Part shown: piece by piece, positions 9,275 to 18,930 of the stretch
Numbering within the stretch: the stretch's first letter is position 1
Layout: each line of letters opens with the position of its first letter
NCBI RefSeq assembly: GCF_002939705.1
Contig: NZ_MDCB01000012.1
Location: forward strand, 61,113 to 125,112
DNA: 64,000 bases
Direction of reading: 5' to 3'
Origin: Xanthomonas albilineans
GTDB taxonomy: Bacteria; Pseudomonadota; Gammaproteobacteria; Xanthomonadales; Xanthomonadaceae
Position numbers and translations under genes: made by a program
The notes under the pieces: generated by a model
Database searches by the model: none
Seen by the model: only the letters and a program-made list of their open reading frames with translations
Told to the model about the DNA's origin: nothing

Positions 9275-10966
9275 ATGTGTTCGATTTTCGGCATCTTCGG
9301 CCTACAACCGGGCGACGATTTGCAGACATTGCGTCGGCAGGCGCTGGATTGCTCGCAACGGCAGCGCCATCGCGGTCCGGATTGGAGCGGCGTGTATGTC
9401 GACGCGGGTGCGATCCTGGTGCACGAGCGTCTGGCCATTGTCGATCCTACAGGTGGCGCGCAGCCCTTGCTGTCCGATGACGGCCAGTTGGCCTTGGCGG
9501 TCAACGGTGAGATCTACAACCACCGCGAACTGAAACAGCAACTGACCCAGTCCTATGCGTTCCAGACCGGTTCGGATTGCGAGGTGATCAACGCCCTGTA
9601 CCGCGAGCAGGCACCAGCCGCGTTGCTCGACCGGCTCAACGGTATCTTCGCCTTCGCGCTATGGGACAAGGCCGCAGGCCGCGTGCTGATTGCGCGCGAT
9701 CCGATGGGTGTGTGCCCGTTGTATTGGGGCCATGACGCGCAGGGACGCCTGCGCGTAGCCTCGGAGATGAAATCGCTGGCCGACAGTTGCGCCGACGTCG
9801 CCCAATTCCCGCCAGGCCACTACTACGACAGTGCCAGTGGCGCGTTGGTGCAGTACTACCGCAGGCCGTGGCGCGATTACGCCGCCGTGCAGGGCGTGGA
9901 GGTGAGCAAGCAGGAATTGCGCGAGGCGTTCGAGCGCGCCGTGCATCGCCAATTGATGACCGACGTGCCCTATGGTGTGTTGTTGTCCGGCGGCCTGGAT
10001 TCCTCGCTGGTGGCGGCGGTGGCTGCGCGCTTTGCGCGCAAGCGGATCGAGGAGAACGACCAGGCCGAGGCCTGGTGGCCGCGCCTGCATTCCTTCGCGA
10101 TTGGCCTAAAGGGATCGCCCGATTTGGCCGCTGCCGCGATTGCCGCCGAGGCGCTGGGCACCGTGCATCACGGCTTCGAATACACCTTCGAAGAAGGTCT
10201 TGATGCGCTGCCGGAGGTCATTCGGCATATCGAGACCTACGACGTCACCACCATCCGCGCTTCCACTCCGATGTTCCTGCTGGCGCGGCGGATCAAGGCG
10301 ATGGGAGTGAAGATGGTGCTGTCCGGCGAGGGCAGCGACGAAATTTTCGGTGGCTATCTGTATTTTCACAAGGCACCGAACGCGCGCGAGTTCCATGAAG
10401 AGCTGATCCGCAAACTCGACGCGTTGTACAACTACGATTGCCTGCGCGCCAACAAGTCGATGATGGCCTGGGGCGTGGAGCCGCGCGTGCCGTTTCTGGA
10501 TGTGGAATTTCTGGAGGTGGCGATGCGCATGGACGCCCAGCACAAAATGGCGGGCACCCGCGCCGATGGCAGCAAGCGCATCGAGAAGGCGGTGTTGCGC
10601 GAGGCGTTCGAGGGCTATCTGCCGGAGTCGATCCTGTGGCGGCAGAAGGAGCAGTTCAGCGATGGCGTCGGGTATGGCTGGATCGATGGGTTGAAGGCGC
10701 ATGCCGACACGCAGGTCAGCGACCGCGAACTCGCCGCGGCCGATAAGCGCTTCTCGGTGAATCCGCCGCAAACCAAGGAAGCCTATTACTACCGTAGTCT
10801 GTTCGAACGCGCTTTCCCCACGCCAGCGGCAGCCGAGACCGTGCCCGGCGGCAAGTCGATTGCGTGCTCCTCGCCAGCGGCGATTGCCTGGGACGCGAGT
10901 TTCGCTTCGATGGCCGATCCCTCCGGGCGGGCGGTGGCCGGCGTGCACGAACAGGCGCTGACCTGA
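9275..10966 (+). CDS. asnB: Asparagine synthetase B (glutamine-hydrolysing)
   Basis: Makes asparagine from aspartate, glutamine and ATP. Starts at the ATG at 9275, preceded by AGGAG, so that Cys2 (MCSIFGIFG) is the glutaminase nucleophile after Met removal. The glutaminase domain (about 1-200) shows RHRGPD, NGEIYNH and GSDCEV; the synthetase domain has the PP-loop SGGLDSS near residue 238, then SGEGSDEIFGGY. 563 residues, close to E. coli AsnB (554). It stands alone between a terminator upstream and a gene-free stretch downstream. Confidence 0.97.
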   Translation: MCSIFGIFGLQPGDDLQTLRRQALDCSQRQRHRGPDWSGVYVDAGAILVHERLAIVDPTGGAQPLLSDDGQLALAVNGEIYNHRELKQQLTQSYAFQTGSDCEVINALYREQAPAALLDRLNGIFAFALWDKAAGRVLIARDPMGVCPLYWGHDAQGRLRVASEMKSLADSCADVAQFPPGHYYDSASGALVQYYRRPWRDYAAVQGVEVSKQELREAFERAVHRQLMTDVPYGVLLSGGLDSSLVAAVAARFARKRIEENDQAEAWWPRLHSFAIGLKGSPDLAAAAIAAEALGTVHHGFEYTFEEGLDALPEVIRHIETYDVTTIRASTPMFLLARRIKAMGVKMVLSGEGSDEIFGGYLYFHKAPNAREFHEELIRKLDALYNYDCLRANKSMMAWGVEPRVPFLDVEFLEVAMRMDAQHKMAGTRADGSKRIEKAVLREAFEGYLPESILWRQKEQFSDGVGYGWIDGLKAHADTQVSDRELAAADKRFSVNPPQTKEAYYYRSLFERAFPTPAAAETVPGGKSIACSSPAAIAWDASFASMADPSGRAVAGVHEQALT

Positions 10967-11299
10967 TCGATGCGGCGGGGCGTGCCGTGCCGTGGTATTC
11001 CCCGCCTGCCGTTCGAACCGACGCGATTGTGCGCGAGGGCCTATAGAGTGCCGATCGCACAAGGAAGCACATTATTTTGTCGGAACGGACAGATTGGGCG
11101 ATCATGCATCCGCGATTGGCCGTGTTTCTACGGGCCAGTTGCAAGGGAAAGGATCAAGTCGATTTCAATCATCGTCGCTGAGGCATCCGTTTCCGGAGAT
11201 TTCCCTGATTCTGGAGAGGAATGCCCTTCGATAAGGATCCTGGTTATGCGGAAAGCATAGCGGAACAAAAATGGCTTGATCGCCATGGCTTTCCAGCGG
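10967..11299. other. Gene-free stretch between asnB and the beta-helix gene
   Basis: No reading frame with support. The two flanking genes converge here. On the minus strand, after the beta-helix gene stop, a short five-base stem (ATGGC/GCCAT at 11271-11286) followed by TTTTGTT at 11264-11270 could act as a weak terminator. Nothing else is recognised. Confidence 0.5.
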
Positions 11300-12343
11300 T
11301 TATTCGAATCGCATGCAGTGCCCGTAGCGTTCGGGTTGGATGTCCACGCCGGAGGCTTCGCCTTCGTTGTTGCGCCATAGGTTCCGGTGGAAGTCGGTAC
11401 CTTTGCAGTTGGCGGCGCGGTCCACGCCGACCGTGTAGGTGTGCGGATTGCCGCGGAAGATGTTGTGTTCGAAGGTGTTGTCCTGGCTCATGCTGTTGTC
11501 CCAGCACAGGATCTCTGGCGTGCGATGGCGGATCGAACAGGTCAGGTAGAGGCCCGCGCCCTTGTTATTGAGGAATTGGTTGCCGGTAAACAGGTTGCCT
11601 CGTGCATCTGCCAAGTACACGCCCTGGCTGCCATTGCGCTCCAGGCGGTTATTCCGGATTTCGCTGTCTTCCAGGTGCTCGGTGGTGATGCCGGCGGCGA
11701 CATTGTCATGAATCGTGTTGTCGAGTAGTTTGATCTTGGCGCTGCGGTTGAACGACACCCCGTCCCAGGTCGCGCCGGAGATGTCGTTGTGGGCGATCAG
11801 TAGGTCGTGGCTGTCGTATTCGCTGAGCAGGCAGGCGCTGCGGCATTTGCTCACCCGCAGATGGGTGAGCTGGATGTCCTGTCCGTTGCGTACCACCACC
11901 AGGCTGTTGCTCAGGTACGGGAGTTCGGGCATGAATTCCTTCTGGGCGTCGCCGCCGACGATCTGCAATCGGGTGATCTGGACGTCGCGGATCGGCCGCA
12001 GCGGGCGTTCGTGCTGATAGTCGCCGAGCACGATGGTCGGTTGTTGCACGCCATCGCGCATGCGTAGCACCGTCGCATCGCCCTGGCCGCGCAGGCGCAG
12101 ACCGTTGCGCTGGATCGACAGCAGTTTGTTCAAGTGGAACTCGCCGGCGCTCAGGCAGAGCGTTGCTGGTTTGCCATCGTTGGGTAGGCGGTCGATCACG
12201 GTCTGCAGATCGTTGCCGGGTTCTGCGCGCACGCTGCAATCGGTATCGGCCTCGGCCTCGGCGCGAGACGGCGCAGCGTGGGCGGCAGACGCGAGGGCCG
12301 CAGCCAGCGGCAGCAGCAGGGCGAGCATGGGGCGATGCTTCAT
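11300..12343 (-). CDS. Secreted right-handed parallel beta-helix protein
   Basis: 347 residues with a signal peptide (MKHRPMLALLLPLAAALASAAHA). The mature protein is made of beta-helix coils rich in Asn and small residues: IQRNGLRLRGQG, DLLIAHNDISGATWDGVSFNRS, IKLLDNTIHDNVAAGITTEHLEDSEIRNNRLERNGSQGVYL. This is the fold of pectate lyases, carbohydrate epimerases and NosD-like periplasmic proteins. Several Cys residues are in the exported part and may form disulfides. No lyase catalytic pattern can be assigned, so polysaccharide binding or cleavage is only a possibility. Transcribed alone, convergent with asnB. Confidence 0.75.
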   Translation of the reverse strand: MKHRPMLALLLPLAAALASAAHAAPSRAEAEADTDCSVRAEPGNDLQTVIDRLPNDGKPATLCLSAGEFHLNKLLSIQRNGLRLRGQGDATVLRMRDGVQQPTIVLGDYQHERPLRPIRDVQITRLQIVGGDAQKEFMPELPYLSNSLVVVRNGQDIQLTHLRVSKCRSACLLSEYDSHDLLIAHNDISGATWDGVSFNRSAKIKLLDNTIHDNVAAGITTEHLEDSEIRNNRLERNGSQGVYLADARGNLFTGNQFLNNKGAGLYLTCSIRHRTPEILCWDNSMSQDNTFEHNIFRGNPHTYTVGVDRAANCKGTDFHRNLWRNNEGEASGVDIQPERYGHCMRFE

Positions 12344-12658
12344 CGGGTGCGGACTCCACGTGGGGTAGGAGAGGCGGGATTGTCGGTGTACGCTACGTTA
12401 CCGGCATGGTGGTAGGGCGTCATTGTCGTGCCGGTGAGCTTAATGTCAGCGTGTGGAGCGTCGGTGGAGTCTAGACGCTGCGCGTGTCGTGCTTACGTGG
12501 TGGTTGACGCAGGCTGTGCGCTTTATCACGTATGGATGCGATGGCGCGCAGACCGGCAGTGCCATCTATGGAGTCGGGATGTGAATGATTCCGATTGGAA
12601 CGTGGCAGCGCCGTCTCGTGCATTATGGCGGCTTCAATCGAAACCATGGAGCCCGCTC
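12344..12658. other. Divergent promoter region (beta-helix gene / bfr)
   Basis: 315 bases between two genes that point away from each other; it should contain both promoters. No clear Fur box, hairpin or small gene was recognised. A longer reading frame in front of bfr (from 12428) crosses it, but lacks family similarity before the ATG at 12659. Confidence 0.5.
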
Positions 12659-13150
12659 ATGAAGGGACACCCCGACGTCGTTCACTGCCTCAAGGAATTG
12701 CTGCGCGGTGAACTAGCCGCGCGCGACCAGTATTTCATTCACTCGCGGCGCTACGAAGATCAGGGCCTGCTGGCGCTGTACGAGCGCATCAATCACGAGA
12801 TGGAAGAGGAGACCGAGCATGCCGATGCGTTGCTGCGGCGCATCCTGTTCCTGGAGGGCGACCCGGACATGCGTCCGCTCGCGTTCGAGCCCGGTCGCAC
12901 GGTCGAGGAAATGTTGGAAAAGGACTTGAAGGTCGAATACGAGGTGCGCGCGAATCTGGCTGCGGCTATGAAGTTGTGCGAGCAGCATGGCGACTACGTC
13001 AGCCGCGACGTGCTGCTGGCGCAATTGCGCGACACCGAAGAGGACCATGCCTGGTGGCTGGAGCAGCAATTGGGGTTGATCAAACGCCTGGGCCTGGCGC
13101 TGTACCAGACCGCGCAGATCGACGCGCGCACCTCCGGCAACGATGCCTGA
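12659..13150 (+). CDS. bfr: Bacterioferritin with Thr in place of the haem-ligand Met52
   Basis: Iron-storage ferritin subunit, 163 residues, starting [15 protein letters not shown]. All six ferroxidase ligands of the family are in register with E. coli Bfr: Glu18, Glu51, His54, Glu94, Glu127 and His130 (phrases [27 protein letters not shown]). At position 52, where haem-binding bacterioferritins carry the methionine that ligates haem at the dimer interface, this protein has Thr. It may therefore store iron without haem or pair with another Bfr subunit. The neighbours give no further clue; a perfect hairpin follows the stop. Confidence 0.93.
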   Translation: MKGHPDVVHCLKELLRGELAARDQYFIHSRRYEDQGLLALYERINHEMEEETEHADALLRRILFLEGDPDMRPLAFEPGRTVEEMLEKDLKVEYEVRANLAAAMKLCEQHGDYVSRDVLLAQLRDTEEDHAWWLEQQLGLIKRLGLALYQTAQIDARTSGNDA

Positions 13151-13152
13151 GC

Positions 13153-13182
13153 GCGATGCCTCCCGTGCGCGGGAGGCATCGC
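13153..13182 (+). terminator. Perfect 12-base-stem hairpin after bfr
   Basis: GCGATGCCTCCC and GGGAGGCATCGC flank a six-base loop two bases after the bfr stop. There is no U-tract after it, so it may stabilise the bfr 3' end or work with Rho rather than act as an intrinsic terminator. Confidence 0.5.
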
Positions 13183-13240
13183 ACATGTGGCCGGATCGTG
13201 TCGATGCGCGGCCCTGGCTTGCGCGTTCCTGCTTTCCGGC

Positions 13241-13390
13241 GAATCGCTACTAACAAAGCGTCGCCAGCTGCTGTCGGGTGGGCGCGGACAGCGCGCAGAA
13301 ACCGCAGTACACAGCAGGTACATGAGGATTCCGAGTACTGCCCACGCCCGTCCGGCGGCGACGCAGTCGTTTTGTCAGCTACTTTTATTC
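13241..13390 (+). repeat. Intergenic element, copy A (TIR-bearing, about 150 bases)
   Basis: One of four related elements in this window (others near 25.8, 49.9 and 61.9 kb). Its ends form an imperfect inverted repeat (CGCTACTAACAAA-GCGTCGCC at the left; the reverse complement of the right end reads AGCTGACAAAACGACTGCG...). The middle contains TACATGAGGATTCCGAG and GTCCGGCGGCGACGCAGTCG, shared with the other copies. The right end contains the TAA stop codon of parC. Read along the plus strand it gives a short open frame with VHEDSEYCPRPSGG, also found in the other copies, which is a by-product of the repeat and not a gene. Confidence 0.75.
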
Positions 13391-15628
13391 CACCGCCAGC
13401 TCGTCCACCTTTTGCCAGCCACGCGGCAGCAGGCCGCCGCGGCTGGCGCGCGCGCCCAGATAGGCGTCCAGGTCTTTGAACGACAGCGACATGGTGCGCT
13501 GGCCGCTCTTCACCAGCAGGGTGTTGCCCGGCGTCACCGCCGCGATCGCCACCACTCGCTCGGTGCCGAGCTTGGCCTTGGGGATGTCGATGATCTTGTT
13601 GCCTTTGCCCTTGTCCAGCTCGGGCAGGTCGGCGACCGGGAAGGCCAGCAGATGGCCGGCGCTGGTGACCGCGACGATGCGGTCGGTGTCTGCATTGCCA
13701 ACCGTGGCTGGAGCCAGCACTTTGGCGTTCGGGGTCAGGTTGAGCATGGCCTTGCCGGCCTTGTTACGGCTGGTCAGGTTCTCGAAGCGGGTGATGAAAC
13801 CGTAGCCGTGCGAGGACGCCAACACCACTCGGGTGTCGTTTTCGCCGGTCGCCAGCGCTTGGAACGCCGCGCCGGCCGCGGGCGAGAAGCGCCCGGTCAA
13901 CGGTTCGCCGTTGCCGCGCGCCGAGGGCAGGGTATGCGCCAGGGTCGAATAGGCGCGGCCTTCCGAATCCAGAAACGCCACCTGCTGGGTGCTGCGACCG
14001 CGCACCGCCGCCAGCAGGCTGTCGCCGTCGCGGTAGGCGAGGCCGGCCGGGTCCACGTCGTGGCTCTTGGCCGCGCGAATCCAGCCCTTCTCCGACATCA
14101 CGATGGTCATCGGTTCGCTCGGTACCAATTCGGTTTCGTCGATGGCCTGCGCTGCTTCGCGCTGCACCAGCGGCGAGCGCCGCGCGTCGCCGAACTTCTT
14201 GGCGTCGGCGATCAGTTCGTCCTTGATCAGCTTCTTGAGCTTGGTCTTGCTGGCCAGCACCGCCTGCAACTGCTCGCGCTCCTTGGCCAGGGCGTCCTGT
14301 TCGCCGCGGATCTTCATCTCTTCCAGCCGCGCGAGCTGGCGCAGGCGGGTTTCCAGGATGTAGTCGGTCTGTTCCTCGCTGAGTGCGAAGCGCGCGATCA
14401 ACGCCGGTTTCGGCTCGTCTTCGCTGCGGATGATGCGGATCACTTCGTCCAGGTTGAGGAATGCGACCAGCAGGCCTTCCAACAGGTGCAGGCGCCGTTC
14501 CACCTTCTCCAGGCGGTGATTGAGCCTGCGAACCACGGTGTCGCTGCGAAAACGCAGCCATTCCTCCAGCAGGGTCTTGAGGTTCTTGACCTGCGGGCGG
14601 CCGTCCAGGCCGATCACATTGAGATTGATGCGGTAGCTGCGCTCCAGGTCGGTGGTGGCGAACAGGTGGCCCATCAGGTGTTCTGCGTCGACCCGGTTGG
14701 AGCGCGGCACCAGCACCACGCGCACCGGATTGGCGTGGTCGGACTCGTCGCGGATGTCTTCCAGCCACGGCAGCTTCTTGGCGCGCATCTGTTGCGCGAT
14801 CTGCTCGATCACCTTGGACGGGGAGACCTGGTAGGGCAGCGCGGTGACCACGATGTTGGTGTTTTCCTTCTGGTAGGTGGCGCGGGCGCGCACGCTGCCG
14901 TGCCCGGTTGCGTACATCGTGCGCAGGTCGGCGATCGGGGTGATGATCTCGGCGGTGCTCGGATAGTCCGGTCCACGCACGTGTTCGCACAACTCGGCGA
15001 TGCTGGCGTCGGGGTCGTCGAGCAGGCGGATCAGCGCGCTGACGATCTCGTTGAGGTTGTGCGGCGGCACGTCGGTGGCCATGCCCACGGCGATGCCGGT
15101 GGTGCCGTTGAGCAACAGGTGCGGCAGCCGCGCCGGCATCCAGGTCGGTTCGTCCAGGGTGCCGTCGAAGTTCGGTGACCAGTCCACCGTGCCCTGGCCG
15201 AGCTCGCCGAGCAGCACTTCGGCGATCGGGGTCAACTTGGATTCGGTATAGCGCATGGCCGCGAACGATTTCGGATCGTCGGTGGAGCCGAAGTTGCCCT
15301 GGCCTTCGATCAGCGGATAGCGGTAGGAGAACGGCTGGGCCATCAGTACCAACGCTTCGTAGCAGGCGCTGTCGCCGTGCGGGTGGTACTTGCCGATCAC
15401 GTCGCCGACGGTGCGTGCGGACTTCTTCGGCTTGGCCGCCGCGTTCAGGCCTAGCTCGCTCATCGCGTAGACGATGCGCCGCTGTACTGGTTTCAGGCCG
15501 TCGCCGAGAAACGGCAGGGCGCGGTCCAGTACGACGTACATGGAGTAGTCCAGGTAGGCGCGTTCGGCGTATTCGCGCAGTGGTAACTGTTCGAAGCCAT
15601 GGAAGACGGGGCGGGGAAGATCGGTCAT
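13385..15628 (-). CDS. parC: DNA topoisomerase IV subunit A
   Basis: Decatenates daughter chromosomes together with ParE. 747 residues from the ATG at 15628 ([19 protein letters not shown]); a TTG three codons upstream is possible. ParC rather than Gyr[23 protein letters not shown] and [15 protein letters not shown], the last with the active-site Tyr of strand cleavage, and a short C-terminal domain. The quinolone-determining segment [10 protein letters not shown] keeps the wild-type Ser and Glu. Its 3' end lies in repeat copy A, and its upstream region is duplicated 3.3 kb away. No parE is in the window. Confidence 0.97.
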   Translation of the reverse strand: MTDLPRPVFHGFEQLPLREYAERAYLDYSMYVVLDRALPFLGDGLKPVQRRIVYAMSELGLNAAAKPKKSARTVGDVIGKYHPHGDSACYEALVLMAQPFSYRYPLIEGQGNFGSTDDPKSFAAMRYTESKLTPIAEVLLGELGQGTVDWSPNFDGTLDEPTWMPARLPHLLLNGTTGIAVGMATDVPPHNLNEIVSALIRLLDDPDASIAELCEHVRGPDYPSTAEIITPIADLRTMYATGHGSVRARATYQKENTNIVVTALPYQVSPSKVIEQIAQQMRAKKLPWLEDIRDESDHANPVRVVLVPRSNRVDAEHLMGHLFATTDLERSYRINLNVIGLDGRPQVKNLKTLLEEWLRFRSDTVVRRLNHRLEKVERRLHLLEGLLVAFLNLDEVIRIIRSEDEPKPALIARFALSEEQTDYILETRLRQLARLEEMKIRGEQDALAKEREQLQAVLASKTKLKKLIKDELIADAKKFGDARRSPLVQREAAQAIDETELVPSEPMTIVMSEKGWIRAAKSHDVDPAGLAYRDGDSLLAAVRGRSTQQVAFLDSEGRAYSTLAHTLPSARGNGEPLTGRFSPAAGAAFQALATGENDTRVVLASSHGYGFITRFENLTSRNKAGKAMLNLTPNAKVLAPATVGNADTDRIVAVTSAGHLLAFPVADLPELDKGKGNKIIDIPKAKLGTERVVAIAAVTPGNTLLVKSGQRTMSLSFKDLDAYLGARASRGGLLPRGWQKVDELAVE

Positions 15629-15678
15629 GCGCAGCAAACACCTTATAAGGGGAGGCGGCGAGGGACGCCGCAGAGCAA

Positions 15679-15724
15679 CTGGTCGATTATCCGGATGCGG
15701 CCGGTAATGCCAAGCCGTGCGTGC
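15679..15724. repeat. 46-base direct repeat, copy R1 (upstream of parC)
   Basis: Begins CTGGTCGATTATCCGGATGC and ends CAAGCCGTGCGTGC. It matches 19004-19049 at 44 of 46 positions, in the same orientation, 3325 bases apart. It lies 50 bases upstream of the parC start, within the 327-base gene-free stretch 15629-15955. Beyond it similarity to the second copy is patchy (shared GATCCATG and GCATAGTCTG). Nothing else is recognised in that gap. Confidence 0.85.
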
Positions 15725-15955
15725 GGTTGCCGCGGGTTTTTGATGGCCAGAGCGCGTGCCGGTGCAGGCCGTATGGTCGCGACGAAGTGGGTATTGCCGG
15801 GGTTGTGAGCCGGATCCATGCCGCGAGATCGGCGCTGCTGGTGTTGCCGCTAGGCAGGCGCATAGTCTGTGAAACGCCTAGGCCACTGGTGACCCAGGCG
15901 CTGATGTGAGGGGCGCAAGGTCTTCCCTTGCTGACGCTTGCCGCCGAGTTCAGCC

Positions 15956-18361
15956 CTACGGTTGGAGTTGCAGTGTGTACACGGTGGGGCCGGGCAAGAA
16001 CGGCGTGGGTTTGCCCAGTACCCAGGCATCGTGGCCAGCGCCCCAGAACGGCGAGAGCGGGTCCCCGCTCTGGCCACCAGGCATCTCTGTGATGCCTTGT
16101 TCTTCGTGGCCAGGTGACACCACCATGCGCTCGGACGCGCCGAAGTCGGGAGTCTGTACGCGCGGCATGTTGGTGTCGCCGGGCAGCTTGTTGGCAGGCA
16201 TGCACAGCAACGGCTGCAATATGGTCGGCAACGCCGCCGCCAGCGGATGACAGATCGCCGCCTTGTTATAGCTGCTTTGATCCAGTGGCCCCAGCCTTCT
16301 CAAGGTATCGCGGACCTGCATTGCCGCATCCTCCAAGAGCGCTTGCCAATTGGCATAGTGCCGCGGCAGCAAATTCATCGGTCGTTGTTGCAACAGTGGC
16401 CACGTCACGCCTTCCAATTGTGACAGATCAGGTTCGATGTAGTCCTTACCCAGCGCAACTTGTGCCGGAGCAGTGAGGCCATCGGCGATGCGGCTGTTTA
16501 CGGCTTTGCGCCAATTGCTCACGATCCAGTAGCTGACCGAATCGATGGATGCGGCACCATTCCAGTTGGCTGCCGCAGTCGCAAGTGCCTGCAATGCCGG
16601 ATGCTGGGCATCGCTGCGCGCGCCTTCGCTTTGCAGCAACTGCCACCAGCGACGTAGGAACAAGGCACGGTCGTCGAGTTGGATGCCGAGCATGTCGCTT
16701 TCGACGAAGTGGTCGCTGGCGAGCAGATCGTTGCGGATCTGCTGTGCACGTGCGCCCAGCGCATAGCCGCCGTCGCCTAGCCGGCGCAGTTTCGAGCCGT
16801 CGACTGTACGCGCGTTGGCGGTCCAAAGGCGGTCGCCGACCGGGTCGACGAGGCGTGGCGACAATCTGGTGGAAATATCCCACGGCGGGCAGTCGTAAGC
16901 GCTACCGGTACTGGCGGTGTTATGCACCAATTCGTTGGCCTGGGAGCAGTGGTTGCGTACGGGTAGCGGGCCGAGCACGCGCCAGGCGATGTGTCCGGCG
17001 CTGTCGCTCACGATCCAGTTCAGCGCGGGTATTGCTATGTCTTCGCCATTTTTCAATGCTTCATCAAGATCTTGGGTGCGGGCGAGATTGGCGATATTCA
17101 GGTTCAGCGCGCCTGGCAGTTGTGCGACCCAACGCAGCGCCAGTGCGCTGCCGTCCTGGTTCTGGTACAGGATGGGGCCATAGCGGGTGTCTTGTACATT
17201 CAGTGTCACTGGCGCTGCGCCGGCCACGTTGATCGTCTCCACGTGTGTGGTGACCGGCTCGCAGGCAGTGCTGGGGTTGCTGTAGGTACAGGGCTTGATC
17301 CGGTACCAGTCGGCGGTGTCTGCGTAACTATTGGTGAAGCCCCAGGCGATGTGTTTGTTGCTGCCGATCAGTATTGCTGGCACACCCGGCAAGGTGAAGC
17401 CGGTGACATCGACCCGTCCACCGGGTGCCTTCGGGTCCGCATAGCGCAAGCGAGCGCGGAACCAGATGTTCGGCACGGTCAGGTTCAAGTGCATGTCGTT
17501 GGCAAGAATGGCTCGACCGTCATTCGTCAGGTGCCCACTGACCGCCCAATTGTTGCTGCCTGGGGCGTTCGGCTTGGAAAGCCTGGTATGGCCGACTGCG
17601 CTGGTGTCAGGTGCTGGCAGTGTGCGCAGGTCAACCTTTGACGGCCCAGGCAATACTGCGTCGCCGCGCGGGGCGCCTTCCAGCGGTGCGTCCCAAGTGC
17701 TGCCGTCGTGACGTAACAGCGCCAGCAGGGCCGGTGGCAGCACGGCTTGCATCCGTGCCAGTGCCAGTTCGTCCAAGTTTTGGCTGTCCTGTAGTAAAAA
17801 GTACATCGCAGCGGCGCTCAGTTGCGAATCCTCTTTCTGCCACGCGCGTGGGACCTGTTTGAGTAGCAAGTAGGTCCATGGTGGCCGCTTCAGGTTGCTC
17901 AGGCCGCGGTTGACACCATCTGTGTAGGCTTGCAGTTGTGCTAGGCGATCACCGGCGAAGTTGCTGAGTTGGGCTTGTGCGCGTGCACGCATGCGATGCA
18001 CACGGCTCTGTTCATCGCTAGCCAGCTGGCTGGGGCCAATGAGTTCGGCCAACTCGCCGGCTGTTGAGCGGCGTAGCAGATCCATGTCGAAATAGCGCTC
18101 TTGCGCATGGACGTAACCGAGCACGCGCATGGCATCGGTTTCGTTAGCAGCATCGATGGTGACAACGTCCTGGGCATCACGGCTGATGGTCGCCGGTGCG
18201 GATAGGCCGGGCAGCGTCAGGCAGCCGTCTAGCTTTGCATGGCCACCTTCCAACAATCCCGATTCGAAAAGTCTTGAGTCCAGGGGGCTCGCTGAGAGTG
18301 CAGTGCTCAGGAGTAACGACAACACCAGTCCAATCACCGTGGTTTTTTTATTAACTTTCAC
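15956..18361 (-). CDS. Penicillin amidase-family (S45) Ntn hydrolase, secreted
   Basis: 801 residues: a signal peptide (about 1-24, GLVLSLLLSTALSA), an alpha chain, a spacer, then the self-cleavage site PNAPG|SNNWAVSG. Ser269 becomes the N-terminal nucleophile of the beta chain. Other family features are GYVHAQERYFDMDLLRR in the alpha chain and NDMHLNLTVPNIWFRARLRY and HIAWGFTNSYADTADWY in the beta chain. Such enzymes cleave amides such as penicillins, acyl-homoserine lactones or bile-acid conjugates; which one cannot be told. The gene is bracketed by direct duplications of the parC upstream region and by an IS5 remnant, and the DNA just upstream is AT-rich, suggesting acquisition. Confidence 0.92.
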   Translation of the reverse strand: MKVNKKTTVIGLVLSLLLSTALSASPLDSRLFESGLLEGGHAKLDGCLTLPGLSAPATISRDAQDVVTIDAANETDAMRVLGYVHAQERYFDMDLLRRSTAGELAELIGPSQLASDEQSRVHRMRARAQAQLSNFAGDRLAQLQAYTDGVNRGLSNLKRPPWTYLLLKQVPRAWQKEDSQLSAAAMYFLLQDSQNLDELALARMQAVLPPALLALLRHDGSTWDAPLEGAPRGDAVLPGPSKVDLRTLPAPDTSAVGHTRLSKPNAPGSNNWAVSGHLTNDGRAILANDMHLNLTVPNIWFRARLRYADPKAPGGRVDVTGFTLPGVPAILIGSNKHIAWGFTNSYADTADWYRIKPCTYSNPSTACEPVTTHVETINVAGAAPVTLNVQDTRYGPILYQNQDGSALALRWVAQLPGALNLNIANLARTQDLDEALKNGEDIAIPALNWIVSDSAGHIAWRVLGPLPVRNHCSQANELVHNTASTGSAYDCPPWDISTRLSPRLVDPVGDRLWTANARTVDGSKLRRLGDGGYALGARAQQIRNDLLASDHFVESDMLGIQLDDRALFLRRWWQLLQSEGARSDAQHPALQALATAAANWNGAASIDSVSYWIVSNWRKAVNSRIADGLTAPAQVALGKDYIEPDLSQLEGVTWPLLQQRPMNLLPRHYANWQALLEDAAMQVRDTLRRLGPLDQSSYNKAAICHPLAAALPTILQPLLCMPANKLPGDTNMPRVQTPDFGASERMVVSPGHEEQGITEMPGGQSGDPLSPFWGAGHDAWVLGKPTPFLPGPTVYTLQLQP

Positions 18362-18667
18362 AGCGACTCATCTCCGATGATCAGTAAGGCATAGGTGAGT
18401 ATTTATAAATTAAAGTGGCTGGGCCTGGAGGTAGACATTGCAGCTCCTTTCTTTAAATAATGTCAGCGAGTTGCACAGGCCGCTCATTCGCAGCATCTTG
18501 CACGGTGTTGTGGCGGCAATTGCCAATATGTGGCAAGGCCAAGAGCGGCGAAAAACTTTTTTGAATGCTGTATCTCAGATGGAAAATTGTCAATATCAAA
18601 GCGCAAATGAGGTATATATCCCAATTTTAAAGCGCAACGCATTGAATCGCTGATTCGGAAAATCAAG
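18362..18667. other. AT-rich gene-free stretch upstream of the penicillin amidase
   Basis: Clearly richer in A and T than the rest of the window, for example TTTATAAATTAAAG near 18400 and AATTTTAAAG near 18625. It should contain the promoter of the amidase gene. A 71-codon open frame at 18438-18653 has no recognisable similarity and is not accepted as a gene. The base composition suggests foreign origin of this junction. Confidence 0.6.
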
Positions 18668-18930
18668 CCTTATTCCCAAGGTGGTGCGACTTCGGGTCAG
18701 TAATTGGCAGTCCCGCAACGGCATCGTCTATGTCTTGCGCACCGGCATCGCGTGGGAGGAGCCGTCTCTGACGCGTGGTGATGGCAGCGGCATGATCTGC
18801 TGGCGGCGGCTGCGTGATCGGCAAGCCAGCGACGTGTGGCATCGTCTGCATCATGGTGTTGCTGACCGAGCTACGTCGCGCCAAGAAACTTGATCTGAGC
18901 CGAGCGAGTTCGGACGCCGCCTCAGTTGCC
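18668..18930 (+). pseudogene. IS5-family transposase remnant
   Basis: Only an N-terminal piece of the transposase remains. It reads NGIVYVLRTGIAWEE, then GSGMICWRRLRDRQASDVWHRLHH, which are diagnostic of the IS5 group. After the second His the frame shifts by one base and continues VLLTELRRAKKLDLSRASSDAASVA. At that point (GTTGCC, about 18925) similarity stops and a fragment of parC begins. No terminal inverted repeats or target duplication could be seen, so the element is dead and cut on both sides. Confidence 0.85.

Noticed and set aside
12976..13479. 167-codon plus-strand frame over the bfr end and repeat copy A
   Set aside because: Combines bfr shadow and repeat translation; no ribosome site.
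13187..15178. 663-codon open frame antisense to parC
   Set aside because: A shadow of the high-GC codon pattern of parC; it has a repetitive Gln/Val/Gly composition and no signal or domain.
13385..15628. Quinolone-resistance change in parC
   Set aside because: The Ser and Glu of [10 protein letters not shown] are wild type, so there is no sign of target-site resistance.
15687..16205. 172-codon minus-strand frame spanning R1 and the amidase 3' end
   Set aside because: Overlaps the penicillin-amidase gene in another frame; partial resemblance to a frame over R2 is due to the 46-base repeat only.
18438..18653. 71-codon open frame in the AT-rich stretch
   Set aside because: No similarity, no clear ribosome site; open by chance in low-GC DNA.
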